From: Ignavibacteriota bacterium
GTDB lineage: Bacteria > Bacteroidota > Ignavibacteria > UBA10030 > UBA6906
Length of the DNA stretch: 34,944 nt
NCBI GenBank assembly: GCA_003152875.1
Contig: PMBF01000065.1
Location: 78,543-113,486, forward strand
Reading direction: 5' to 3'
Position 1 is the first letter of the stretch; each line of letters starts with the position of its first letter. The translations under genes and the position numbers were made by a program. Under the pieces are notes generated by a model, which had not been told where the DNA came from, did not search any database, and saw only the letters and a list, made by a program, of their open reading frames with translations. Below are positions 7,881 to 16,513 of this stretch, in pieces.

Positions 7881-10073
7881 TCAGGGCATGTAAAAGAGAA
7901 CCAGGATCAGGATCCAGACCAGGTCCACAAAAAGCCAGTATGCTCCAAACAGGCCTGGAACAATCGACCCCTCTTCCTCCGGCGCGGCGCCCAGGTTGCT
8001 CACACCCTTTCCCGCTGCAAAGACAATCCCGGCAAGGACATGGAGCCCGTGTAAAACGCTGAAGAGGTAATAGAGTCCCAGAAATGTGCTGGAGCCAGGG
8101 ACAAGTCCTGACGAGGAGAGCGAGGCGAGATCAATCGACTTAAACCCGAGAAATGCCGTCGCAAATAGGAGAAAACCGGCAATGCCGAGCCGTGGGGCTA
8201 GGCGCCTCGATGCTCCCAGACAGAGTGTGGCCGCAAGGAGCAAGATAGTGTCTGTGACGGCCGTGCCCCCATGGAGGACGCCGCCGGTGGGCCAGGAAAG
8301 GCTGTTGATCCTGAGGAGCGTATAGGCGGCGGCAAGCGACCCGAAGAGCATGACTTCGGAGGCAAGAAAGAGACCTATGCCAAGAGAGCCGTTTTTCAAG
8401 CCGGTGTCCGGGCGGCGGAAACGGCGGTAAGGCGTCTCCTCCTCAGGGCGCGAAAGGAGGGATCGGCCGGAGGCGTGTCCGGAAGGAGCCCAATCAAGTG
8501 TTGTCGCATCCCAAGGATTCGCGCCCGCGATCTTCCCCCTCTTCAGGCTCCAGAACAGATTGACGATGAAAAAGAGCTGGGTGACGCCGAGGAGCCAGGC
8601 AGAGATGGACATGAATTCATTCCAGTGCAGGACGCCCTGCGCGTGGGCGTATTGGGATCCGCCGTCATAGAGGCGCCGTGAGACACCGGCGAGACCCTGG
8701 ATGAACATCGGGAAGAACACGCCGTTCATGAAGATGAGCGAAAGCAGGAAGTGGATCCGACCCAGTGTCCTGTTCATGAGGCGGCCGGTGACGCGCGGAA
8801 ACCAGTGATAGATTCCGGCAAAAAGGGCGAAAATGGTTCCCGGCGCCACGATGTAGTGGAAGTGGCCGATAACGTAGTATGTGTCGTGGAGATGCATATC
8901 CGTGGGGGCCAGACCCAGGGGAAGCCCCGTGAGGCCCCCGAGGCCGAACATGGGGAGGAACGCCAGGGCAAAGAGCATGGGCGTCGTGAAACGGATGGTC
9001 CCCCCCCAGAGGGAGAGGAGAAGGGATGTCACGATGATGACGGAGGGGATGGAGACGATCAGCGTGGTCGCCTGGAAGAAGCCGCTCATGACGGTTCCCA
9101 TCCCTGTCAGAAACATATGGTGCGCCCAGACGATCATGGAGATGCACCCAAGAGCCACTGTTGCGTAGACCATGCTCCGATACCCGTGAAGCGGCTTCCG
9201 GGTGTTGGTCTGAAGGACTTCCGCCACGATCCCCATGGCCGGGAGGATCAGGACATAGACCTCGGGATGCGCGAGAAACCAGAAGAGGTGCTGCCAGAGC
9301 ACCGGGGCTCCCCCGCCGGTTGCAGGAAGCGGCGATCCCGCGACGATCAGTCCCGTGGGGAGGAAGAAGCTGGTCCCGGCGACGCGGTCCATCAGCTGCA
9401 GTGCGGCCGCGGTTTGCAGGGGCGGGAACGCCAGCAGCAGGAGGAACGCCGACACGAGCTGTGCCCAGACCAGGAACGGCATATCCATGAACGAGATGCC
9501 GGGACGCCGGAGCTGGATCACCGTCGTGATCATATTGATGGAGCCGAGAAGCGAGGAAATCCCGAGCAGGAACATGCCGGCAAGCCAGAGGGTCTGTCCG
9601 TCGTTTGCCACAACGGAGAGCGGGGGATAGGACGTCCATCCCGAGCTCGCAGCGCCTCCCGGATGGGCGAAGCCGGCCAGCAGGGTCATGCCGCCCGCCA
9701 CATAGGTCCAGTAGCTGAGCATGTTGATGCGCGGGAAGGCCATGTCGCGCGCGCCGATGAGAAGGGGCACCAGGTAGTTGCCGAATGCCCCCACCCCAAG
9801 AGGGACGATGCCCAGGAACACCATGATGGACCCGTGCATCGCGCCAAGCTGGTTGTAGAATTCCGGGAGCATGACGCCCTCGGGCATTCTCTCCGGTCCA
9901 AGGATCCGTCCCAGCCAGGGAAGTGCCTGCCCGGGATAAGCGAGCTGCCAGCGCATGAGCAGCATGAAGAGAAACCCGACGAGCAGAAAGGCCAGGGAAG
10001 TCATGGCATACTGGATGCCGATGACCTTATGATCGGTGGAGAATACCCTGCGGGCCAAAGTGGAGTAGGACAT
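7881..10073 (-). CDS. ctaD: Cytochrome c oxidase subunit I+III fusion, K-channel lysine absent
   Basis: The 730-residue membrane protein joins subunit I (about 1-530) to a short five-helix subunit III (about 555-730: FLASEVMLFG, LHGLHVLAG, YWLFVDLVWI). Subunit I reduces O2 at heme a3-CuB. Heme a ligands are His80 and His406, the a3 ligand is His404, and CuB ligands are His269, His318 and His319, with Tyr273 in HPEVY for the cross-link. D-channel residues look complete: Asp110 (ARDMAFPR), Asn99, Asn117, Glu271. The ungapped stretch from WAHHMF to LWGG shows Ile347 where A-type oxidases carry the K-channel Lys (IPSVII against VPTGIK). It follows the cupredoxin gene by 39 bases. A 128-base gap to the CPICFG gene holds no clear promoter or terminator. 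No obvious Shine-Dalgarno is seen before ATG 10073. Confidence 0.95.
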   Translation of the reverse strand: MSYSTLARRVFSTDHKVIGIQYAMTSLAFLLVGFLFMLLMRWQLAYPGQALPWLGRILGPERMPEGVMLPEFYNQLGAMHGSIMVFLGIVPLGVGAFGNYLVPLLIGARDMAFPRINMLSYWTYVAGGMTLLAGFAHPGGAASSGWTSYPPLSVVANDGQTLWLAGMFLLGISSLLGSINMITTVIQLRRPGISFMDMPFLVWAQLVSAFLLLLAFPPLQTAAALQLMDRVAGTSFFLPTGLIVAGSPLPATGGGAPVLWQHLFWFLAHPEVYVLILPAMGIVAEVLQTNTRKPLHGYRSMVYATVALGCISMIVWAHHMFLTGMGTVMSGFFQATTLIVSIPSVIIVTSLLLSLWGGTIRFTTPMLFALAFLPMFGLGGLTGLPLGLAPTDMHLHDTYYVIGHFHYIVAPGTIFALFAGIYHWFPRVTGRLMNRTLGRIHFLLSLIFMNGVFFPMFIQGLAGVSRRLYDGGSQYAHAQGVLHWNEFMSISAWLLGVTQLFFIVNLFWSLKRGKIAGANPWDATTLDWAPSGHASGRSLLSRPEEETPYRRFRRPDTGLKNGSLGIGLFLASEVMLFGSLAAAYTLLRINSLSWPTGGVLHGGTAVTDTILLLAATLCLGASRRLAPRLGIAGFLLFATAFLGFKSIDLASLSSSGLVPGSSTFLGLYYLFSVLHGLHVLAGIVFAAGKGVSNLGAAPEEEGSIVPGLFGAYWLFVDLVWILILVLFYMP

Positions 10074-10112
10074 GAAGAGGGCTGAACGATTCCTGCGGGA
10101 TTGCAGAGTAGC

Positions 10113-10802
10113 CTACTTTGCCTCGTATGTAAAATCTGCAGTGGCCGGGCCGGGGCCCGTCACCTTCACGCTCAAAGTGCGGGCGCCATAGCGTTCGTGC
10201 CATGCCTCGATGGTATAGTCGCCGGGAGGGAGGTTTCTGATCGTATATGATCCATCATCGCCTGTTACGGCGAAGAAAGGGTGCGTGAACACGCCGATGT
10301 ACGCCCCCATCCAGGGATGAACCTCGCATTTCACCTTGAAGGTCTCGGCTTGCTCGAACCGCTTGCTCATCTTCATGCCCGCGCGCGGCTGGGCAATGTT
10401 GAATTGCGGGTTGGCTTTCGACACGGAATGGACGTTGTGGAGCGTCGGATCCTCATTGATGATCTCGACTTCCTGCCCAGCCATGACACCCAGCACATGG
10501 GGATGGTACTGGCACCCTTTCTGATCGAGAACGGCACTTTTACCCGGGAGGTCGAATTTCCTGCTTGGGAGGCCGGTCTTTACCGCAACCAGGACGTTGC
10601 GCAGGGTTCCGTTGGGGTTGACGAGAACGTCCTCTGCGTAGACAGGGCCCTTGTGTTGGGCCATGCATTTCGGGTCGGCGTTCATCATGAGCAGGAAGGG
10701 CTTGGGGGGGGTCCCGTGGAATAGCACCTTACCCGAAACATCGCCGGCGGACGATGCCGCTGTGCAGAGGACCAGAAGAATGGCGAGGGGGAGCGCCCTC
10801 AT
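10113..10802 (-). CDS. Secreted cupredoxin-like protein with a C-terminal transthyretin-like domain
   Basis: The 229 residues start with a signal peptide (MRALPLAILLVLCTAASSAG). The middle resembles a type 1 copper protein: His122 in TLHNVH, then KCEVHPWM with Cys159, His162 and Met165. The Cys-x2-His-x2-Met spacing is like amicyanin. Cys46 and Cys97 could form a disulfide. From about 170 to the end lies a small beta domain of the carboxypeptidase-regulatory type (TGDDGSYTIRNLPPGDYTIEAW). It is the first gene of the oxidase operon, with a strong GGAGG four bases before the ATG. No cytochrome c is encoded nearby, so it may pass electrons or copper to subunit II; that is an inference from position and ligands. 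It could instead be a structural plastocyanin-like surface protein. Confidence 0.72.
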   Translation of the reverse strand: MRALPLAILLVLCTAASSAGDVSGKVLFHGTPPKPFLLMMNADPKCMAQHKGPVYAEDVLVNPNGTLRNVLVAVKTGLPSRKFDLPGKSAVLDQKGCQYHPHVLGVMAGQEVEIINEDPTLHNVHSVSKANPQFNIAQPRAGMKMSKRFEQAETFKVKCEVHPWMGAYIGVFTHPFFAVTGDDGSYTIRNLPPGDYTIEAWHERYGARTLSVKVTGPGPATADFTYEAK

Positions 10803-11111
10803 GAAGCCTCCGGGCAGATTGGATTGGTGCGGCTTGAGATTTCCCCTTCTCTAACACGGGCTCTTGCGGATTCGTTTCAATATTATGAACATTAGAGAGA
10901 AATCGATGTTCACCGGCTGAATGGCGGACAGGTCCGGTTCATCCTGCCTGATCCCGAAGACTGAACGCCCACACACGCCCGGTTCGACGGCGCTCTGGAT
11001 TGCCTCTCTCCCCTGATCCGAGTCGATGGCAGGCGGCGGCAAGGCAAGCTGCGGGATCCTTGCTTCTGCGGCACTGTTCTAGTATATTTGCCCACATTCC
11101 GGGGCCGATCC
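10803..11111. other. Divergent intergenic region between the oxidase operon and bshC
   Basis: 309 bases separate the two divergent starts, so both promoters should lie here. The bshC promoter is clear at 11060-11090. For the oxidase operon the only AT-rich candidate on the minus strand is TAATATTG at 10878-10885, one mismatch from the Bacteroidota TAnnTTTG element, about 75 bases before the ATG. It has no good upstream box. No coding frame is supported between about 10890 and 11055. Confidence 0.5.
11060..11090 (+). promoter_or_regulatory. Probable bshC promoter
   Basis: TTGCTT at 11060-11065 and TATATT at 11083-11088 are separated by exactly 17 bases, a good sigma-70 layout. The same site also reads TTG-N20-TATATTTG, matching the TAnnTTTG box described for Bacteroidota primary sigma factors. 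Transcription would begin near 11095. An in-frame TTG at 11088 lies within the -10 box and so cannot be the bshC start. Confidence 0.6.
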
Positions 11112-12812
11112 ATGGCTCAGATGTCAGCTTCCTTACCTTTTCCTCAGAATCCTCAACCCATGGCACCAGCATCTCGGTGGATTGACTACCGTGATCTGCC
11201 CCCTTCGGCGGGCGGGTATTCCTCTCTCTTTCTCGACTACCTGTACAACGGGGCTGCGGTCGAGCGGTTTTTCCCCGCATCATTCAGAGAAGGCCGGGCG
11301 TACGAATCGGTGATGGCAGCAATCGATGCACGGCCTCCCGACCGGACCACGCTCGTCCAGGTTCTCCAGGAACAGGCTGGCGCGGTGGGGGCCGGTCAAA
11401 AAACCCTGGACAATGTCTCTCTCCTCTCAAAGCCGTCGTCATACGCCGTGGTGACAGGACAGCAGGTCGGTGTGCTGGGGGGGCCTATGTACACGCTCTT
11501 GAAGGCCATAACGGTCCTCAAGCTCGCGGCGAAGCTCCGGGTCAAGTACCCCGGCAGGGATTTTGTGCCCGTCTTCTGGCTGGAGGGAGAGGACCACGAT
11601 TTCGACGAGATGAACAAGACATGGGTGCTGGACCAGGAGGGCATGGCGTCGGCGCTCGACTATCTCCCCGGGGGCGTGCCCCCCGAGCGAAACATGGGAG
11701 CGGTCGGGGAGATTGTGTTCGACGAATGGATCGCAAAGACTATCGACCGCGCCGGAGAGCTGCTGCCGAAGACCGAATTTTCCGAGCCCCTGCTCGCCAC
11801 GCTGCGTTCATTCTACCAACCCGGGAAGACGTTCGGCCAGGCCTTTGCGGGCTGGCTCAACTATCTCCTGGGTGATCAAGGGCTGGTGCTGATTTCGGCG
11901 AACAATCCCCGGTTGAAACGCCTGCTTGCACCCATCTTCATACGGGAACTCGCCGAGTTCCCGCAGGTGTCGCAGCTCGTCATTGCCCAGAGCGCGGAGC
12001 TCGAACAATCCTACCATGCCCAGGTCAAGACCAAGTCAATCAACCTCTTCCTGTTCCACAAGGGGGGCCGGTACCTGATCGAGCCGAGGGAGCATGATTT
12101 CAGCCTGAAGGGGACGAGGCATTTCCTCACGCTCGAGGAACTGATGCGCATCGCCCAGGAAACGCCGGAGCTTCTGAGCCCGAACGTCGTGTTGCGGCCG
12201 ATTGCACAGGATACCATTCTCCCGACCGTCGCCTACGTCGCCGGCCCATCCGAGATCGCGTACCACGCCCAGCTCCAGCCGGTGTACGAGCACTTCGGCA
12301 CGGTACGACCGGTGGTCTACCCGCGCGCGAGCGCTTCGATCGTCGAAGACAAGGTGGCGCGCGTCGCGGAGAAGTACTCGCTGGAGACGAAGGATTTCTT
12401 CGGGGACAGGGACAGGCTCGTGGCCAGGGTGGTGTCGCAGATTTCCGAAGTGAGCGTGGAACAGATCTTCGAAACGGCCGACCGGGGGCTGCAGGCGGCG
12501 CTGAACGAGCTTCGCTTCGGCATCGGCGAAGTGGATCCGACCCTGCTCTCCCCTCTCGACAATACTACGGCGAAGATCCGGCAGGCGCTCTCCGTCCTGA
12601 GGGACAAGACGATGGCAGCCCAGCAGCGAAAGCACGAGACCGCGGTCCGGCAGCTGGATCGCGGGGTGCAGTCATTGCTCCCCAACGGCGAGCTCCAGGA
12701 ACGGGAGCTGAGCATCGTCTATTTCATGAACAAATACGGCCCCGATGTCGTCGGCTGGATCCTGCACGAGCTGGAGATCGATGGATTCAAGCACCAGCTT
12801 CTGGTGCGCTGA
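11112..12812 (+). CDS. bshC: Bacillithiol biosynthesis cysteine-adding enzyme BshC
   Basis: The protein has 566 residues from ATG 11112, slightly longer than the usual 530-545. BshC is thought to add cysteine to glucosaminyl-malate, the last step to bacillithiol, in the cytosol. The nucleotide-binding-like core is plain: VVTGQQVGVLGGPMYTLLKA, then FVPVFWLEGEDHDFDEMN. A later conserved part reads PTVAYVAGPSEIAYHAQL, and a helical region lies near the end. Family members usually begin close to the segment RWIDYRDLPP, so ATG 11160 is also possible; neither start has a strong ribosome binding site, only GGGG before 11112. The gene stands alone on the plus strand. bshA and bshB are not in the window. 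Confidence 0.93.
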   Translation: MAQMSASLPFPQNPQPMAPASRWIDYRDLPPSAGGYSSLFLDYLYNGAAVERFFPASFREGRAYESVMAAIDARPPDRTTLVQVLQEQAGAVGAGQKTLDNVSLLSKPSSYAVVTGQQVGVLGGPMYTLLKAITVLKLAAKLRVKYPGRDFVPVFWLEGEDHDFDEMNKTWVLDQEGMASALDYLPGGVPPERNMGAVGEIVFDEWIAKTIDRAGELLPKTEFSEPLLATLRSFYQPGKTFGQAFAGWLNYLLGDQGLVLISANNPRLKRLLAPIFIRELAEFPQVSQLVIAQSAELEQSYHAQVKTKSINLFLFHKGGRYLIEPREHDFSLKGTRHFLTLEELMRIAQETPELLSPNVVLRPIAQDTILPTVAYVAGPSEIAYHAQLQPVYEHFGTVRPVVYPRASASIVEDKVARVAEKYSLETKDFFGDRDRLVARVVSQISEVSVEQIFETADRGLQAALNELRFGIGEVDPTLLSPLDNTTAKIRQALSVLRDKTMAAQQRKHETAVRQLDRGVQSLLPNGELQERELSIVYFMNKYGPDVVGWILHELEIDGFKHQLLVR

Positions 12813-12958
12813 ACCCCGTCCCCGCTCCATCTGTTCGCCTGAGATGCCGCCTCATCGAACGTCATCGTGCTCCCCCCCCCCCGTGATTCCTCCCCTGCCT
12901 TTCCATGTATTGCTCCGCAGCTCATGCGCCGCCCCTGAATTGCGAAGCTCCCCGGCCG

Positions 12959-12982
12959 GGCACCCTCCAGAACGAGGGTGCC
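12959..12982. repeat. Perfect 9 bp inverted repeat between convergent bshC and pnp
   Basis: GGCACCCTC and GAGGGTGCC flank the loop CAGAAC. The hairpin lies in the 224-base gap between the convergent ends of bshC and pnp. It has no T-tract on either side, so it may be a bidirectional Rho-assisted or 3'-end protecting structure rather than a standard intrinsic terminator. A second GC-rich repeat (GCCGGC-GGGC-GCCGGC) lies just before the pnp stop, near 13015-13030. Confidence 0.6.
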
Positions 12983-13036
12983 AGCACGAGGAGCTATCGG
13001 CTTCACTGACAACGGCCGGCGGGCGCCGGCTTGAGT

Positions 13037-15214
13037 CTACCGGTTGTGGTGCGGACGGTCATGCCGCTCGTGTCTCTCGCGGTGTTCGCCGTGCTCAGCG
13101 TGATCGCCGTCGGTCGGATGCTCCCCCGGTTCGGCGGGCTTCATCAGCACTTTTCTGCTGAGCTTCCACCTCCCCTGCTCATCCTTGTCGGTGATCTTCA
13201 CGTCGAACTGATCCCCGACCTTGACAACGTCCGAGGGTTTTTCCACACGCTTCACATCGAGCTGCGACACGTGCACGAGGCCTTCCTTTCCGGGCAGAAA
13301 CTCGACGAAGGCGCCGAAGTCCATCACCTTCTTCACGGTCGCATGATAGATCTTCCCGACCTCCGGGATCTCTGTGATCCGCTCGATCTCGCGGATGGCC
13401 TTGTCGGCCGCTTCCTGCGATGTTGCCGCAACCACGACCGTTCCGTCGTCCTGGATGTCGATTTCCGCTCCGCTGTCCTTCACGATCTGCCGGATGACCT
13501 TTCCTCCGGGTCCGATCACGGCCCCGATCATGTCGACGGGGATCTTGAGTGTGGTCAGCCTTGGGGCGAAGGGCGACATGTCTGCGCGGGGCTGCGGAAT
13601 GGCCTGGTCCATGATGGACAGGATATGCAGCCTTCCCTCGCGGGCCTGTTCCAGCGCCGAACGCATGACGTCGATCGAGATGCCCCGGACCTTGATATCC
13701 ATCTGGCAGGCGGTGATGCCGTCGCGCGTCCCTGCGATCTTGAAGTCCATGTCCCCCAGGTGGTCTTCGTTGCCGAGAATGTCGCTCAGGACGGCAACGC
13801 GGGCCCCTTCGGTGACCAGGCCCATGGCGATCCCGGCGACCGACTTCTTCAGCGGCGCGCCGCCGTCGAAGAGCGCCAGCGATGCGGCGCAGACCGTCGC
13901 CATCGACGAAGAACCGTTCGACTCCAGGATGTCGGAAACGATGCGCACCGTGTAGGGGAATTCGGTCTCCGGCGCCATGATGTTTTTCAAGGATCGCTCG
14001 GCAAGGTTGCCGTGCCCGATCTCACGCCGCCCCACGCCCCCCATGCGACCAACCTCGCCGACGGAGAAAGGCGGGAAGTTGTAGTGGAGCATGAAGCGTT
14101 TGGTGGAGTCGGGGAGAAGACCGTCGATGATCTGTTCATCGAGCTTGGTCCCGAGCGTTATGGTGGTGAGACTCTGCGTCTCTCCGCGCGTGAAGAGCGC
14201 CGAGCCATGCGTGCGGGGGAGCAGGCCCACCTCGATGGTGATAGGCCGGATGTCGCGCAGGCCGCGTCCGTCCAGACGCTTGCCCTGCGACAGGATCATG
14301 TCCCGCATCTCGGTGTACTCGATATCATGGAGGATCGCATGGATCCTCTTGTTCTCATCGGGATACCGTTCCGCGAGTCCCGCGTCCACCTCGGCGTAAA
14401 TTGCTTCGGTCTGCTTCGCGCGGTCTTCCTTGAGCATGGGTGTATTGGCAAGCGTTTTGAGGCGGCCGGCCACGGCGGCGCGCACGTCCTCCTCCAGGCC
14501 TTTCGGGCGCTCGACGGGAACCGGTGCGCGCTTGGCGCGCCCCACCTCGGCGCACAGCTCACGCTGGATCCTGCATAGCTGCTTGATGGTCTCATGGCCG
14601 AAGGAGAGGGCCTCAAGCATGTCCTGCTCGGTGATCTCCCGTCCCTCTCCCTCCACCATCATGATCGACTCTTCCGTCCCCGCGATGCTGATATCGATAT
14701 CGGTCGACTGCAGCTCGGTGAACGTGGGATTGATGATCCATCGTCCCTCCACGCGTCCCACCCGAACCTCAGCTACCGGACCCTCAAACGGGATGTCGGA
14801 GATCATGAGTGCCGCCGACGCGGCCACGGCCCCAAGGACATCGGCGTCGTGCTCCTGATCTGACGAATAGACCGTAACGACAACCTGCGTCTCGTACTGG
14901 AACCAGTCGGGGAACATGGGCCTGATCGGCCGGTCGATTAACCGGGCGGAGAGGATCTCCTTTTCCGATGGCCGGGCTTCCCGCTTGAAGAATCCCCCGG
15001 GGATTTTACCCGCCGAAGCCGCTTTTTCGCGGTACTCGACCTGGAGAGGGAAATAGTCGAACCTGTCGGAAAGCTCCTTGGACGCCACCACTGTGGCGAG
15101 GACCATCGTTTCCCCGAAGCGCGCCATGACGGCGCCGTCCGCCTGTTTTGCGAACCGCCCGGTTTCGATGGAAAAAGCCTTCCCTCCGATTTCAATCTCT
15201 TTGATGACTTTCAT
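13037..15214 (-). CDS. pnp: Polyribonucleotide nucleotidyltransferase (PNPase) with a His-rich tail
   Basis: The 725 residues form the usual PNPase: two RNase PH domains (first from residue 1; second with GKRLDGRGLRDIRPI and FTRGETQSL), a helical linker, a KH domain (GPGGKVIRQIVKDSGAEIDI) and an S1 domain (GKIYHATVKKVMDFGAFVEF). The catalytic region LFDGGAPLKKSVAGIAMGL and DILGNEDHLGDMDFK are intact. The enzyme degrades RNA 3' to 5' with phosphate and works in the cytosol and degradosome. The last 29 residues are an extra charged tail with eight His residues (GDHAEHGEHRERHERH and on). It is the last gene of the rimP-to-pnp cluster, 44 bases after rpsO, the order seen in many bacteria. Confidence 0.97.
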   Translation of the reverse strand: MKVIKEIEIGGKAFSIETGRFAKQADGAVMARFGETMVLATVVASKELSDRFDYFPLQVEYREKAASAGKIPGGFFKREARPSEKEILSARLIDRPIRPMFPDWFQYETQVVVTVYSSDQEHDADVLGAVAASAALMISDIPFEGPVAEVRVGRVEGRWIINPTFTELQSTDIDISIAGTEESIMMVEGEGREITEQDMLEALSFGHETIKQLCRIQRELCAEVGRAKRAPVPVERPKGLEEDVRAAVAGRLKTLANTPMLKEDRAKQTEAIYAEVDAGLAERYPDENKRIHAILHDIEYTEMRDMILSQGKRLDGRGLRDIRPITIEVGLLPRTHGSALFTRGETQSLTTITLGTKLDEQIIDGLLPDSTKRFMLHYNFPPFSVGEVGRMGGVGRREIGHGNLAERSLKNIMAPETEFPYTVRIVSDILESNGSSSMATVCAASLALFDGGAPLKKSVAGIAMGLVTEGARVAVLSDILGNEDHLGDMDFKIAGTRDGITACQMDIKVRGISIDVMRSALEQAREGRLHILSIMDQAIPQPRADMSPFAPRLTTLKIPVDMIGAVIGPGGKVIRQIVKDSGAEIDIQDDGTVVVAATSQEAADKAIREIERITEIPEVGKIYHATVKKVMDFGAFVEFLPGKEGLVHVSQLDVKRVEKPSDVVKVGDQFDVKITDKDEQGRWKLSRKVLMKPAEPGEHPTDGDHAEHGEHRERHERHDRPHHNR

Positions 15215-15258
15215 ACGAGTCTAGCTCTTGCCTCCACACTGGTGATTCAGCAGCCGCC

Positions 15259-15528
15259 TTATTTGCGGATCTGGAGATCGGCAATGATTTTTCTGTAGCG
15301 CTCCATATTCTTCTCCTGGAGATAATCCAGAAGGCGGCGGCGCTTGCCGACCATTTTCAACAGGCCCACACGGGAATGGTGGTCCTTCTTGAATTTCTCA
15401 AAGTGCGGCGCCAGGTCGTTGATCCGGGCGGTCAGCAGTGCGATCTGCACCTCCGGTGTGCCGGTGTCCTTGTCACTCCTACCAAACTTCCTGACGATTT
15501 CGGCCTTCTGTTCCTTCATAATTGCCAT
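15259..15528 (-). CDS. rpsO: Ribosomal protein S15
   Basis: From ATG 15528 the product has 89 residues, the standard S15 length, and lines up with E. coli S15 without gaps at the N-terminus. AGGAG lies 7 bases upstream. A longer open frame to 15636 is ribF sequence in another frame. Recognisable segments are [40 protein letters not shown] and [13 protein letters not shown]15 binds 16S rRNA in the platform of the 30S subunit. It lies 19 bases after the ribF stop and is followed by pnp, a conserved pair. Confidence 0.97.
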   Translation of the reverse strand: MAIMKEQKAEIVRKFGRSDKDTGTPEVQIALLTARINDLAPHFEKFKKDHHSRVGLLKMVGKRRRLLDYLQEKNMERYRKIIADLQIRK

Positions 15529-15547
15529 TGCCCTGCTCCTTCGGTAA

Positions 15548-16513
15548 TCAACTGATGTGGTTTTGAGAATGATGCTCTTCAAACTCCTTGATGACCGCGA
15601 GCGAAGCCTCGAGGTCCCGCCGGATCTGGTCGACAAGGTCCTGGAGCGACGGGAAGCGGCGCTCTTCGCGCAACCTGGAGATGAACTCTACCGTCAGCGT
15701 GTGACCGTACACATCGCCCTCGAACTCCAGCAGGTGCACTTCGTAGGTTTCTTCGAGCCCCATGCCGACCGTCGGCCGCACGCCGATGTTCATCATTCCG
15801 TACCGCCGGATTCCGTCGAACGCCGCGGCCACCACGTACACTCCGCGACCGGGGATCATCTTCCCGGGGTGTGACGGCTCGAGGTTTGCCGTCGGGAAGC
15901 CCAGCGTTCGCCCCCGTTTGTCCCCGTCCACCACCCTTCCCTGGAGTGTGTACCGGCGTCCCAGCTGCCCGTTGGCTCGCCGGATATCGCCCTCGGCGAG
16001 CGCAGCCCGAATCGTCGTGCTGCTGACCACCTGCCCATCGAGCGTGAACGCCGGGATGCGCTCGATGGTGAAGCCGAATTCCGTGCCCAGCCGCTCGAGC
16101 TCCTCGATCCCCCCCTCGCGTTCCCTGCCGAAATGATGGTCGTGCCCCACGACGACATGCCGTGCCCCCACTGCGCCCGCGACCTGCCCGGAGACGAACT
16201 CCCGCGCCGTCTGCCGCGAGAACTCCCTGGTGAACGGGAGGATGACCAAGAGGTCGATTCCCAGTCCCTCTAGCAGCCCGGCCCGTTCCCCGGGGGTGGT
16301 CAGGACCCGCACCGGCTCTCCCACGGTGCCCACGACGCTCTTCGGGTGGGGATCGAATGTGATCACAACGGCTCTTCCCCCCGCCCGGCGGGCTTCCGTG
16401 ACCACCTTGTCCAGGATGACCCGGTGCCCAAGGTGGACGCCGTCGAACGTGCCGACGGTGACGACAGAATTGCGATCGGGTGCGACCGATCCGGCCGAGC
16501 GTGCAACCATCAT
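15548..16513 (-). CDS. ribF: Bifunctional riboflavin kinase / FAD synthetase
   Basis: The start at ATG 16513 overlaps the truB stop as ATGA, giving 321 residues; the open frame further upstream is truB in another frame. The N-terminal half is the FMN adenylyltransferase: [37 protein letters not shown] and SSTTIRAAL. The C-terminal half is the riboflavin kinase: [28 protein letters not shown] and [14 protein letters not shown]. The enzyme converts riboflavin to FMN and then FAD in the cytosol. Its place between truB and rpsO is common and probably reflects shared transcription rather than pathway logic. Confidence 0.96.
   Translation of the reverse strand: MMVARSAGSVAPDRNSVVTVGTFDGVHLGHRVILDKVVTEARRAGGRAVVITFDPHPKSVVGTVGEPVRVLTTPGERAGLLEGLGIDLLVILPFTREFSRQTAREFVSGQVAGAVGARHVVVGHDHHFGREREGGIEELERLGTEFGFTIERIPAFTLDGQVVSSTTIRAALAEGDIRRANGQLGRRYTLQGRVVDGDKRGRTLGFPTANLEPSHPGKMIPGRGVYVVAAAFDGIRRYGMMNIGVRPTVGMGLEETYEVHLLEFEGDVYGHTLTVEFISRLREERRFPSLQDLVDQIRRDLEASLAVIKEFEEHHSQNHIS

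Noticed and set aside
8751-10085. 444-residue plus-strand frame opposite the oxidase subunit I gene
   Set aside because: Composition is Gly/His/Glu/Arg-rich without domain features, and it lies opposite a certain gene. It is a GC-rich shadow frame.
11088-11111. TTG 11088 as the bshC start
   Set aside because: It lies inside the -10 box of the best promoter, so it would not be transcribed.
13031-14578. 515-residue plus-strand frame opposite pnp
   Set aside because: Antisense shadow of the PNPase gene with no start signal or domain.
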